Origin: a filamentous cyanobacterium ESFC-1
Lineage (GTDB): Bacteria; Cyanobacteriota; Cyanobacteriia; Cyanobacteriales; Spirulinaceae
Length of the DNA stretch: 64,000 nt
Direction of reading: 5' to 3'
Assembly: GCA_000380225.1 (NCBI GenBank)
Contig: KB904821.1
Location: forward strand, 1,850,830 to 1,914,829
The translations under genes and the position numbers were made by a program. Shown here piece by piece: positions 45,341 to 53,525 of this stretch (the first letter of the stretch is position 1; every line of letters begins with the position of its first letter). The notes under the pieces were generated by a model. The model saw nothing but the letters and a program-made list of their open reading frames with translations, was not told the DNA's origin and made no database searches.

Positions 45341-45618
45341 CTTTAGTTTGTAAAGAACGAGATGAGTGGGAAAGCGGGTTTTGGCGCGTTGCTCGTCAAA
45401 AAGCCTTTGAATTAATCGATTGTCAGCTTTTCTTACACCGAAGTAAAAAAGAACCCGCTTTTTTTGGAGGAATCATTATCGGGTTTTATTGTTTTGATAC
45501 TCAGGGAACAGGGAAAATTAAAGAAAGAATTGTTTTCCGCGTTAAACAAGTTAGCGAATTAGAGGGAAATGTAACCTCTCAAGAAGGCTGGGGACAAGAG
45601 CAGAAAACAGTTTATTGA
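45313..45618 (+). CDS. Uncharacterised protein, second of a pair
   Basis: About 101 residues from TTG 45313, an uncertain start; the conserved-looking part begins LTLVCKERDEWESGFWRVAR. It continues with QLFLHRSKKEPAFFGGIIIG, a strand-rich segment (ERIVFRVKQV) and the closing GWGQEQKTV. I have an impression of a cyanobacterial family with FGG and GWGQE motifs, but cannot name it. The gene overlaps its partner by 28 bp. Confidence 0.55.
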   Translation: MYGYRSNNLTLVCKERDEWESGFWRVARQKAFELIDCQLFLHRSKKEPAFFGGIIIGFYCFDTQGTGKIKERIVFRVKQVSELEGNVTSQEGWGQEQKTVY

Positions 45619-45790
45619 GTTAATTTTAAGGTAATAGTAATTACAAGCTCTGGAAAAACTGACCTTTTGCGATCGCGCAGGGATTTGCGTAACGGTACGC
45701 GAGTTTGAAGGAAATCAATCGGAAAAAACGTAACCCTGTGGTTTGTTTTGATTTTTCTTGGCAAAATAGGCATAAACTCAAGGGAAAATC

Positions 45791-47128
45791 ATGACACAAC
45801 AACAGGCGATTGTGATGGGGGGTAGTATTGCGGGATTATTAGCCAGTCGCGTGTTATCGGACTTTTACGATCGCGTTATCATTTTAGACCGCGATCGCCT
45901 TCCTGTGACACCCCAACCGCGACGAGGGGTTCCCCAATCGGTACAGCCCCACGTTTTGTTTACCCAAGGCTATCGCATTCTCGAAGACTTCTTTCCTAAA
46001 ATTGGTAAGGATTTACAGGCTGCGGGTGCGGTTCCCATTGACTGGGGACGAGAGTTTCACTATTTCAATCAAGGGGCTTGGAATGCGACGGCTGACACGG
46101 ATTCGGAATTGGTTTCTTTTACCTGTACTCGTCCTCTACTCGAAGCGACCATTCGTCAGCGATTGCAGCAGCGAGAAAATGTCGAATTTTGGTCAAATTG
46201 TCGGGTCATCGGTTTAGAAGGGAGTGCAGAGGGTCAAGAAGTGTCTGGAGTTCGCTTCACCACTCCAGAACATCCCCAAACCCAAATTGCGAAAGCTGAC
46301 TTGGTGGTAGACGCAAGTGGCCGCGGTAGTTTGGCCCCGTCATGGTTAAAAGCTTTGGGAATGACTCCTCCCCCGGTGACTCGCGTTGACGCTCATTTGG
46401 GTTATGCAACCCGTCGCTATCGTATCCCCGAAAATGCTCATTTTCCCTGGAAAGTGATGCTCATTGCCCAAGAACCGCCAGATAACCCCCGTTTGGGCTA
46501 TCTAGCTCAAGTAGAAGATAATCAATGGATTTCGACATTGGGGGGATATGAGCGAGATTATCCCCCGTTGGAGGACGAGGGATTCCTGAATTTTGCTCGC
46601 AGTTTGGCTGATTCTGAGTTTTATGATTGCATTCGTCAAGCCGAACCCCTGTCTGAATTGCGGGCCCATCGGGCTACGGCCAATCGACTGTATCATTATG
46701 AAAAAATCAAGCTACCGAGGGGGTTTGTGGCTTTGGGGGATGCGGTGTGTGCGTTGTGTCCGGTTTACGGTCAAGGAATGACAGTGAGTGCTTTATCTGC
46801 CGAAGTTTTAGCAAATTGTCTCGAAATGGCTCAACGTCGCGGTTCTCCTCTCGATAGCAATGATTTTCAAAAGCGTTTGGCTCGTAATAATGCTTATCCT
46901 TGGTCGGTTGCGGTGGGTCAAGATTCTGCTTTTCCTTCGGTTCAATCAGCCGCCTCCCGTTCTAATCCTTTCAGTTCGCTGTTACAAGGCTATTTTCGCC
47001 GCTTGCTGAAGCTTTCTCATCAGGATGGTTCATTTCACGTTCGTTTTATGGCAATCGCTCACATGGTTGCGTCGCCTTTGAGTTTGTTTCATCCTCGTCT
47101 TTTGTGGCAAGCTTTGGTTAAGGGTTAG
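45791..47128 (+). CDS. FAD-dependent monooxygenase-like oxidoreductase
   Basis: A 445-residue flavoprotein of the PHBH/UbiH class. The dinucleotide-binding motif is IVMGGSIAGLLASRVLSDFY followed by an acidic strand end (VIILDRD). The second FAD motif is GFVALGDAVCALCPVYGQGM (GD + P). A central substrate-binding region (residues about 190-290) carries many Trp, Tyr and Pro. The first glycine of the GxGxxG motif is present as GGSIAG. Substrate unknown; the family hydroxylates or epoxidises aromatics and isoprenoids such as pigment precursors. Start ATG 45791. Confidence 0.8.
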   Translation: MTQQQAIVMGGSIAGLLASRVLSDFYDRVIILDRDRLPVTPQPRRGVPQSVQPHVLFTQGYRILEDFFPKIGKDLQAAGAVPIDWGREFHYFNQGAWNATADTDSELVSFTCTRPLLEATIRQRLQQRENVEFWSNCRVIGLEGSAEGQEVSGVRFTTPEHPQTQIAKADLVVDASGRGSLAPSWLKALGMTPPPVTRVDAHLGYATRRYRIPENAHFPWKVMLIAQEPPDNPRLGYLAQVEDNQWISTLGGYERDYPPLEDEGFLNFARSLADSEFYDCIRQAEPLSELRAHRATANRLYHYEKIKLPRGFVALGDAVCALCPVYGQGMTVSALSAEVLANCLEMAQRRGSPLDSNDFQKRLARNNAYPWSVAVGQDSAFPSVQSAASRSNPFSSLLQGYFRRLLKLSHQDGSFHVRFMAIAHMVASPLSLFHPRLLWQALVKG

Positions 47129-47635
47129 TTGTTTGTCATTGGTCTTTTGTTGTTTGTCCTTTGTCTTCAGGGCTAGTGCTAACCAATAACCAATAACCAA
47201 TAACCATTAGTGACAAGTTAAGGCGAAAAGCAGAATGTCAAGAGGACAGAAAACCCCTGTAGGGGTGAGGTCTCGCGCGCGCAATCTCAACTTTAGGGAA
47301 ATTACGATTTGGTACTGAAATCGTGTCGCTGAAACGCGTGTCTTGGACGGGGAAACCCCGCCCCTACGAGAAACTTGACAATTCAACCCAAACCTTAACT
47401 TGTCACTAATGACCAATAACCAATAACTGGTGCGACCCCGCGTCGCCGTAAGACGAGCGACCCCGCGCCGCCGTAAGGCGCAAGGGAACGCGCGAGTAGC
47501 AAGGGAATGCGCACCAGAAATAACCAATAACCAATAACCAATAACCAACAACCAATAACCAATAACCAACAACCCAGAACCAAAATACGCGAAAATAATA
47601 TAGAACGAAATAACGAAGATAGGATAACTTGAATT
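47129..47635. repeat. Repeat cluster between FAD enzyme and lyase genes
   Basis: No gene. Holds ACCAATA heptamers (about 47180-47204, 47412-47427 and 47521-47575), an element with 19-bp inverted ends (47205-47411), and GC-rich blocks (GACCCCGCGCCGCCGTAAGG near 47460). The heptamers on both sides suggest later insertions into an older array. Confidence 0.7.
47205..47411. mobile_element. Element with perfect 19-bp terminal inverted repeats
   Basis: CATTAGTGACAAGTTAAGG at 47205-47223 is exactly complemented at 47393-47411, around 169 bp. Both ends abut AACCAATAACC-type heptamers. The core includes the palindrome GGACGGGGAAACCCCGCCCC (47345 on). It has no coding capacity, and no second copy is present in the window. 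Confidence 0.5.
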
Positions 47636-48223
47636 ATGGATGCAATGGAATTCTTTCAGCGTAGCGAAGGCACTTGGCGATCGCAACGCACCACTCATCA
47701 CCTCCCCTTTCGTCGGGCTGAAAATGGCGGTTCCCAGATTGAGGTGAAACCTTTAGCCAAAGATGACCCCAAGATTGTCGAAATTTGCCAAATGCACGAG
47801 GTTGACCCGAGTTTAGCCGTGGGGGGCGCGTTTGTCAGTTGGGACGGTGCGATGGCTTGGGACAAGGAAGGAGAGGAACACAAGGGAACGACGGTTTTCT
47901 CGTTGATTCCTGATGCAGATAATCCCAAAAAAGGGAAATTGCTGCGAGAAAGAGGTTATGCCGAAATTGTCCCGATTGCGGGAGAATACGAAATCGACGA
48001 AAACGACGCTTTGGTGTTGGTGACAGAGTACGACACCATGAGTACCACTGAGCGTTTTTGGTTTACGTCGGAGAAGATGCGGGTACGTACCAGTACCGTT
48101 AAGCGGTTTGGGGGCTTTAATACGGCGACTTTCTGCGTCGAAGAACGCATCGATGAGGGAGAAGTTGAAGCGGAAACCGTTTCTTCTCACGAAAGCGAAA
48201 TTTATGCCATTAGCGGTTGGTAG
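47636..48223 (+). CDS. cpcS: CpcS/CpeS-family phycobiliprotein lyase
   Basis: A 195-residue calycin-type lyase that attaches phycocyanobilin or a related bilin to a Cys (usually beta-84 type) of phycobiliproteins. Features are MEFFQRSEGTWRSQRTTHHL at the N-terminus, KIVEICQMHEVDPSLAVGGA, FVSWDGAMAWD, GYAEIVPIAGEYEIDEND and the signature RFWFTSEKMRVRTSTVKRFG. Length is usual for the CpcS/CpeS group. CpcS, CpeS and CpcU cannot be separated by eye, so the symbol is approximate. It is followed 12 bp later by an SDR gene and is probably co-transcribed with it. Confidence 0.85.
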   Translation: MDAMEFFQRSEGTWRSQRTTHHLPFRRAENGGSQIEVKPLAKDDPKIVEICQMHEVDPSLAVGGAFVSWDGAMAWDKEGEEHKGTTVFSLIPDADNPKKGKLLRERGYAEIVPIAGEYEIDENDALVLVTEYDTMSTTERFWFTSEKMRVRTSTVKRFGGFNTATFCVEERIDEGEVEAETVSSHESEIYAISGW

Positions 48224-48235
48224 TAAGAAGTTAAT

Positions 48236-49015
48236 ATGTCTGCAAAAAAAGTTTTAGTAACAGGGGCTACAGGTAGAACGGGGGCGTTAGTGGTAGAAAA
48301 GTTGCGATGCTTCCCGGAGGAATTTGAGGTGTTTGGCTTGGCGCGATCGCCTGCTAAAGTAGAGGAACGATTTGGGAATACCGATGGTTTCTATTTTGGA
48401 GATATTCGCGATCGCTCCACCCTCGAAACCGCTTTAGAAGGCTGTGATGCCTTGGTTATCCTTACCAGTGCAGTTCCGAAGATGCAAACGCCCCCCCAAC
48501 CGGGACAACGACCTCAGTTTGATTTTGAACCGGGAGGAAGACCCGAAGAAGTGGATTTTCAGGGTCAAGTCAATCAAATTGATGTGGCCCAAGCTGCCGG
48601 AATTGAACAGATTGTCCTTGTGGGTTCGATGGGAGGGACGAATGAAAATCATCCCCTCAACCGCATTGGGGATGGCAATATCCTGGTTTGGAAGCGCAAA
48701 GCAGAAGACTATCTGATGCAATCTGGCATTGATTATACGATTATTCGGGCCGGGGGATTGCTCGACCAACCGGGAGGGGTGCGGGAGTTGATTGTGGGAC
48801 ACAATGATGAGTTGTTAGCCCATCCTCCCGATGATATCCCGACTTCGATTCCGCGAGCCGATGTGGCCGAGGTGGTGGTACAGGCTTTACGGCAGCCGAA
48901 CAGCCATAATACGGCATTTGACATCATTTCTCGCCCGGAAGATGACCCCAAAGCCGAAGTTACTGAAGATTTCGCGGCTTTGTTTGCTCAAGCTGCGGCG
49001 GTTTCGGTGTCGTAG
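48236..49015 (+). CDS. Atypical SDR-family NAD(P)-binding protein
   Basis: A 259-residue Rossmann protein starting KKVLVTGATGRTGALVVEKL, the NAD(P) loop of atypical (extended-like) SDRs related to NmrA and plastid proteins such as At5g02240. The active-site YXXXK is absent or altered (WKRKAEDYL), which suggests a redox sensor or chaperone-like function rather than classical dehydrogenase activity. The SDR sequence DYTIIRAGGLLDQPGG is typical. It lies 12 bp after the phycobiliprotein lyase, hinting at a role in pigment or photosystem assembly. Confidence 0.8.
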   Translation: MSAKKVLVTGATGRTGALVVEKLRCFPEEFEVFGLARSPAKVEERFGNTDGFYFGDIRDRSTLETALEGCDALVILTSAVPKMQTPPQPGQRPQFDFEPGGRPEEVDFQGQVNQIDVAQAAGIEQIVLVGSMGGTNENHPLNRIGDGNILVWKRKAEDYLMQSGIDYTIIRAGGLLDQPGGVRELIVGHNDELLAHPPDDIPTSIPRADVAEVVVQALRQPNSHNTAFDIISRPEDDPKAEVTEDFAALFAQAAAVSVS

Positions 49016-49127
49016 TGGGTTTTTGGTTATTTGTTGTTGGTCAACTGTCGGAAATACATCGACGGGGGGAAGAGGGAAAGCCCAAAATTTCTTAGGTTAA
49101 AGAAGAAGCAAAATTCAACTCCCCCTT

Positions 49128-49150
49128 GGACGGGGAAACCCCGCCCCTAC
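49128..49150. repeat. GGACGGGGAAACCCCGCCCC palindromic repeat
   Basis: Also at 20227-20249 (complement) and 47345-47367, with a variant at 41552-41573. The flanking ACTGATA/ACTGGTA heptamers (about 49168-49189) reach to the next start codon. Confidence 0.75.
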
Positions 49151-49190
49151 ACGCCTACTGCCCCTTAGAAGCTGATAACTGGTAACTGAA

Positions 49191-49376
49191 ATGACCTTTC
49201 CTGAAAATCAACCTGAAAACCAACAAACTGAAGATCGCACCTATGACCCCCGCGACTTGGTGACGAAGCCGGGTTACAGCCCCGACACCGACCCGCAAGA
49301 AGTGGTTGATAATCCCCTCCACACGCCGCAAATGCTGGATGATTCGGAGGATTTGCGCGACGATCTCAAAAAATAA
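49191..49376 (+). CDS. Small hydrophilic protein of unknown function
   Basis: A 61-residue, very acidic and Pro-rich protein (QTEDRTYDPRDLVTKPGYSP, then DTDPQEVVDNPLHTPQML). No hydrophobic core, so probably disordered. Such short conserved proteins occur in cyanobacteria, but I cannot name a family. The ATG follows heptamer-derived sequence (GATAACTGGTAACTGAA). Confidence 0.5.
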   Translation: MTFPENQPENQQTEDRTYDPRDLVTKPGYSPDTDPQEVVDNPLHTPQMLDDSEDLRDDLKK

Positions 49377-49609
49377 TTTATCTCAAGGTCGCGAGAAGAC
49401 CCGCGCCATAAAGAACGTTGGCGACGAGATGAATCGCAACCCAACAACAACTCTTGTGATATACTAATAACAGTCTATTACCGACTGGATTCTCATCACA
49501 AGCTCTCACGCAAGCTAGTAGACGAAAACCAAGTCCGAAGTGTTTGAGAACCTAAATATCAAGCGGTATGACTCACAGTTAGTATTTAACGAAATCTTTT
49601 AAGCGTGAC

Positions 49610-49748
49610 GATTTCTTAGCGCCAGGAAGTGGCGTTTTAGCCCGTGGAGATGATGTAAGACCAAAGCTGGAAACCATTTCTGGTAGAGGCAATTGTCATT
49701 GAAGCTCCGAAGCCCACGCCAAAAGTAAAGCGTTGGCGTTGGGTACTT
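49610..49748 (+). mobile_element. Relic of an IS200/IS605-type element (TnpB tail and right end)
   Basis: A frame from 49610 reads DFLAPGSGVLARGDDVRPKL then ETISGRGNCH to TGA 49700-49702, matching the end of cyanobacterial TnpB proteins (...GSG...DVRP...). A right-end hairpin follows: CCCACGCC (49713-49720) and GGCGTTGGG (49735-49743), then TACTTCACG, the classic end. In TnpB systems this stretch forms the 3' part of the guide (omega) RNA. The rest of tnpB is missing; the preceding 49377-49609 is not recognisably coding. The next gene starts only 34 bp downstream. Confidence 0.55.
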
Positions 49749-49781
49749 CACGCTAGAAGCAGGATAGAAGCAAAAAGGTTT

Positions 49782-51707
49782 ATGAATCGGCGTGTCCTGC
49801 TCTTTTCTTTGATGGCGATCGCGGGCTGTGGATTTAGTTCTTATTTTTCGCGGCCTGGGTCTAAAAGTCAAGGGTTTTCAACGGCAACAAATCCAGATTT
49901 TCTCAATCTTAATCTGGCTGAAATTCCGGTCAATCTCCGCAATCCTTGGCCACCGGAATTAGAGGCAGAATTTCAAGCAAAAGCCCGTTCTATCATCAAT
50001 TTTCATCAAGGTAAGCCCTACGGTAATACCTATCAAGAAAACGAAAAACGGGCTTATGCCAAGGCAATGTTTGATTTTTTGGCAGGGAATCAAGAAGACG
50101 CGATCGCATTTCTCCAAGCCGAAGATGTGCAAGCCGAAGATCACCGCCACACCGCCGGAATTGACTACTATTATTCCTTTACTTTAAAAAATCAAATCCG
50201 CAAGTATTTTCTATTGGGTAAATATCTCGATCCAGAGTATCAACAACGTATGTTTACCGGGGCAAAACTTTGGACAGAAAAAGACCCTTTAACCCGTCCG
50301 CATCCCGTGTATGGGAATGGGGATGGTAGCGGCAGGGATTGGTCTATTCAACGGCGGGGAAAGTGGGTAGATGGGCGTAATACAGACAACTTACGCGCCA
50401 TGCGAGAGGTTGCGATTTACCTCATGGCAGAAGAAACCCAAAATGAAACGGTGCGCCAACTTTATGCTGAGAAATTGCATCGTTATGTCAGCACTTTATA
50501 TAACATTGGCATGGGGGAATGGGATTCAGAAAATTATCACAATCACACCTTTGCGGCTTATCTCAATCTCTACGACTTTGCCCAAAATTTAGAAGTGAAA
50601 GCATTAGGAAAAGCCGCGTTAGATTGGCTTTCTATTGCCGCCGCCGTTAAGTATTTTCGCGGCGGTTGGGGTGGCCCGATTAAGCGGGATACTGGGTTAG
50701 GAAATGTGGTATTTGGGTCAGCCGCAGCCCGCAGTTTTGCTCTTTATTTTGGCGATACTTCAGTCGAAAATCCTAATCCCGATCTCAATACATTACACTT
50801 TATTACCAGTCCTTATCGTCCGCCGATGGTGGCAGTCGCGATCGCACGAAAGCAGTTTCCTAAACCCCTCGAATTACTTGCAACCAAGCCTTTATACGAA
50901 AACTGGAAAGCCGGAAATAGCGATCGCCCCGGCTATTGGGAAACTAACTTTTTCGGTGATAGTTATCAAATGGGCAGTTTGGTTTCTGCTTTCCCGGATG
51001 GGGATGTTGCCCCGTTTAAATTGATGGCAAAAAATCCCGATAGAGGGGTTGATTTCTTTGTGGCAAATACGAGTAACGGTTGGGTAAAACCGGGGAAGAA
51101 TCCGGGGGATCAAATTGCTCAATTTCGTAATCTTTTGCTATGGTTGCGTCCTAATAATAACCGGGATTTTTATTTCCAGTTTCCCCAAACAGCGACTTGG
51201 GAAGTGCGCGATCGCGTTTGGTTTATTCGACTTCCTCAAACCTGGATTGCACTATTTCCCATTAACCTCAATTCTCCCAAAATTGTCACCATTCCCGATG
51301 AAAAATACGCTCAACATTACGCCAGCGAAACAACCCTTAAAGCCACAGTTTCAAATAATAGTTATGCGGGCTTTGCCTTGGAAATTGGCGAACCCGAAAC
51401 CCACGGCAATTATGCACAATTCAAGCGCAATGTCAAGCCAGAAACACAACTTAATTTAGATTCTCTCAATCGCGGTTATGTAGCCTTAAGAGGACGCGAT
51501 CGCAACACCCTATCCTTACAATACAATCCTCGTAACTTATTACCCATTATCCGGCGCAATTCAACCCTCCACCGATGGTCTAATCATTTTGCCGTTTATG
51601 ACCCGGTTTCCGGGGAAATTCCGGTGTCTCAGGAATGGAAAACCGGACAAATGAGTGCAGAAACAACAGATTATCAATTTAGCCAGACGGTGTTAGAAGA
51701 AATTTAA
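49782..51707 (+). CDS. Large lipoprotein resembling alginate/heparin lyases
   Basis: A 641-residue protein. The signal peptide MNRRVLLFSLMAIAGCGFSS has a good lipobox (IAGC, lipidated Cys16). Residues about 50-330 are helical with the appearance of an alpha/alpha toroid, including GEWDSENYHNHTFAAYLNLY, which has the Asn/His pair typical of active sites in alginate and heparinase II/III-like lyases. A beta-rich C-terminal half follows (TWEVRDRVWFIRLPQTWIAL). It probably cuts or binds a polysaccharide at the cell surface. I cannot assign a PL family or substrate. Start ATG 49782. Confidence 0.6.
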   Translation: MNRRVLLFSLMAIAGCGFSSYFSRPGSKSQGFSTATNPDFLNLNLAEIPVNLRNPWPPELEAEFQAKARSIINFHQGKPYGNTYQENEKRAYAKAMFDFLAGNQEDAIAFLQAEDVQAEDHRHTAGIDYYYSFTLKNQIRKYFLLGKYLDPEYQQRMFTGAKLWTEKDPLTRPHPVYGNGDGSGRDWSIQRRGKWVDGRNTDNLRAMREVAIYLMAEETQNETVRQLYAEKLHRYVSTLYNIGMGEWDSENYHNHTFAAYLNLYDFAQNLEVKALGKAALDWLSIAAAVKYFRGGWGGPIKRDTGLGNVVFGSAAARSFALYFGDTSVENPNPDLNTLHFITSPYRPPMVAVAIARKQFPKPLELLATKPLYENWKAGNSDRPGYWETNFFGDSYQMGSLVSAFPDGDVAPFKLMAKNPDRGVDFFVANTSNGWVKPGKNPGDQIAQFRNLLLWLRPNNNRDFYFQFPQTATWEVRDRVWFIRLPQTWIALFPINLNSPKIVTIPDEKYAQHYASETTLKATVSNNSYAGFALEIGEPETHGNYAQFKRNVKPETQLNLDSLNRGYVALRGRDRNTLSLQYNPRNLLPIIRRNSTLHRWSNHFAVYDPVSGEIPVSQEWKTGQMSAETTDYQFSQTVLEEI

Positions 51708-51856
51708 TAATTAAATCGCGAAAATTCAAAACCCCGGCTTCTCATCTGCTTACACAGGTTAAAATTTCAAGCTAGAAACCGGGTTTCTCAAACAATTAAA
51801 CCGTGAAGTCGTAGGGTGCGTTAACGAAGTGTAACGCACCGTCTTAACTTTAACGT

Positions 51857-51943
51857 CGGGTGGGTTAGGCAGCTAAAACCTACCTTATAACTGTAATTTG
51901 AAAATCCGCCGTAACCCACCATTTAAGATGTGCCACGCTAGTA
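51857..51943. mobile_element. Incomplete MITE copy
   Basis: GGTGGGTTAGGCAGCTAAAA, then GCCGTAACCCACCATTTAAG and the right end ATGTGCCACGCTAGTA. The left inverted end is missing and replaced by another repeat (GTAGGGTGCGTTAACGAAGT, about 51812 on). The rest of 51708-51971 holds a weak AACCCCGG hairpin and no gene. Confidence 0.6.
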
Positions 51944-51971
51944 GTAACGCACCATCTCAACGGATTTAATA

Positions 51972-53477
51972 TCAAGAATTAGGTTCGCGATTTACAGTCA
52001 ACCAAGGCACATATTTACGAACATTAACCAACTTATTAAATTCGTGGCTGACCTTTTGATATACCCGTAAATTGTCAGTTTTGATATGAGCATAACCTGT
52101 TTCTTGCAGTAAAAATTCTTCAGCTTCATTTTCAATTAAAATCTGAACCGTTAACATGGGTTTTTGATTTTGTTCGGACAATCGGGCCATAGAATCAATA
52201 TTTTCTACTGTTGCGGTATAGGGGTCAGTATTTCCTTGTAGATAAACATGAACCGTCGCACCTTCTTCAACCAAATAACGGTCTTCTGGGTGAATTTTGA
52301 CCTCAGCTTCTAGGTCAGTTAACTTGACAATATCGAGGATTTCTTCACCGCTATTGAGGTGTTTGTTTTGTTTTAAATCCAAGTCGGGAGTGATTATAAC
52401 CCCTGAAGTTTCAGCTTTGATTGTGAGTTTTTCTTCTTGCTGTTTTAACTGGGCTAAATCACGATTGAGTTTGGTGATAACTTGTTGTTGTGATTGAATT
52501 TTGGTGGTTGCAGCTTCCACTTCCTGCTGGGCTGTTTGAGTTTGCGCGATCGCCTGAGTCAAATCGTCTTGGTAGCGGTAAGCTGTATCTTGGAATTGTT
52601 TCCCAACTTGATTAATTTGCTCGGATTTAGCCGCAATTAAACTTTGTTTTTGGGCGATTTGGGATTGTTTTAAATTAATCATTTCTTCTTTTTGTTGAAT
52701 CCCAGCAGCCAGCATATCTCGGTCTACTTCCGCTTCTGATAATCTCCGGGGAGAAATCGCGCCTTGTTGCACAGGAATTTGATAGGCTTTAACTTTTTCA
52801 ATAGCATCTGCATATTGACTTGTTAAGCCTAAGATATCCGCTTGAATAGCAACAATTTCGATTTCGATTCCTTGGATTTCTTCTCGCATTGCTGCCATTT
52901 CTTGCTGAATTTGTTGGGCTTGAGGAGAAACCGCGATATTAACTAAATCGTCTCTTTTCCGATTGACGCGATCGCGAGCATTTCTTTCATTGGTTTGAGC
53001 CGCTTGTAGTCGAGATTGCGCCAAAAACAAGTCCTGTTGCGCCGCATTTAAACTCACATTGGCTTGTTCTAAACTTTGTTCGGCTTGAGTGATTTGGTTG
53101 TTCAACTCGTCGCTTTCAACTTCAGCAATTACAGTACCCACTGCAATCGGATCGCGAGTTTTGACTTGAATATTAACACGACCCGATCTTGGCATTGTAA
53201 TCGCTTGACGCTCATCTTCGCGAGAAGTCATTTCGGCATCTCCGGTGACAAAATTAGGCAGAGGAATCAAAGAAATGCCGCCAATTCCTAACGCCACAGC
53301 CCCGATAATTGCCCACTTTTTCCAAGGAGAAGCCGCCACTTTCTGAGGGGAGGGAGTCGGGGTAGAAGTCTCCTCAGCAGGCTTTTGGGGGAGTTGTCCG
53401 GGGGGTTTTGCTTGGGGGGGAACTAGCTTCAAAACCTGATTATTTTCAGAGGTGTGATTTTCGGGAGTAACCGTCAT
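51972..53477 (-). CDS. HlyD-family secretion adaptor
   Basis: A 501-residue membrane fusion protein. A Pro-rich N-terminal cytoplasmic tail (about 1-50) precedes a single membrane helix (WKKWAIIGAVALGIGGISLI). A lipoyl half (GRVNIQVKTRDPIAVGTVIA), a long coiled-coil hairpin (about 125-340, with QAEQSLEQANVSLNAAQQDL) and a second lipoyl and beta-barrel region follow. Such adaptors join an inner-membrane transporter to an outer-membrane pore. The gene follows an M50 protease gene by 48 bp, an arrangement seen for peptide export modules. No ABC exporter is next to it in this window. Confidence 0.85.
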   Translation of the reverse strand: MTVTPENHTSENNQVLKLVPPQAKPPGQLPQKPAEETSTPTPSPQKVAASPWKKWAIIGAVALGIGGISLIPLPNFVTGDAEMTSREDERQAITMPRSGRVNIQVKTRDPIAVGTVIAEVESDELNNQITQAEQSLEQANVSLNAAQQDLFLAQSRLQAAQTNERNARDRVNRKRDDLVNIAVSPQAQQIQQEMAAMREEIQGIEIEIVAIQADILGLTSQYADAIEKVKAYQIPVQQGAISPRRLSEAEVDRDMLAAGIQQKEEMINLKQSQIAQKQSLIAAKSEQINQVGKQFQDTAYRYQDDLTQAIAQTQTAQQEVEAATTKIQSQQQVITKLNRDLAQLKQQEEKLTIKAETSGVIITPDLDLKQNKHLNSGEEILDIVKLTDLEAEVKIHPEDRYLVEEGATVHVYLQGNTDPYTATVENIDSMARLSEQNQKPMLTVQILIENEAEEFLLQETGYAHIKTDNLRVYQKVSHEFNKLVNVRKYVPWLTVNREPNS

Positions 53478-53525
53478 TTTTCTTAATCCTTAAAACTTTG
53501 AGTAAATGTTCGTCAACCGTGAAAC

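Noticed and set aside
47207-47701. Minus-strand frame of 164 codons
   Set aside because: Made of heptamers and a GC-rich repeat, and it runs antisense into the lyase gene.
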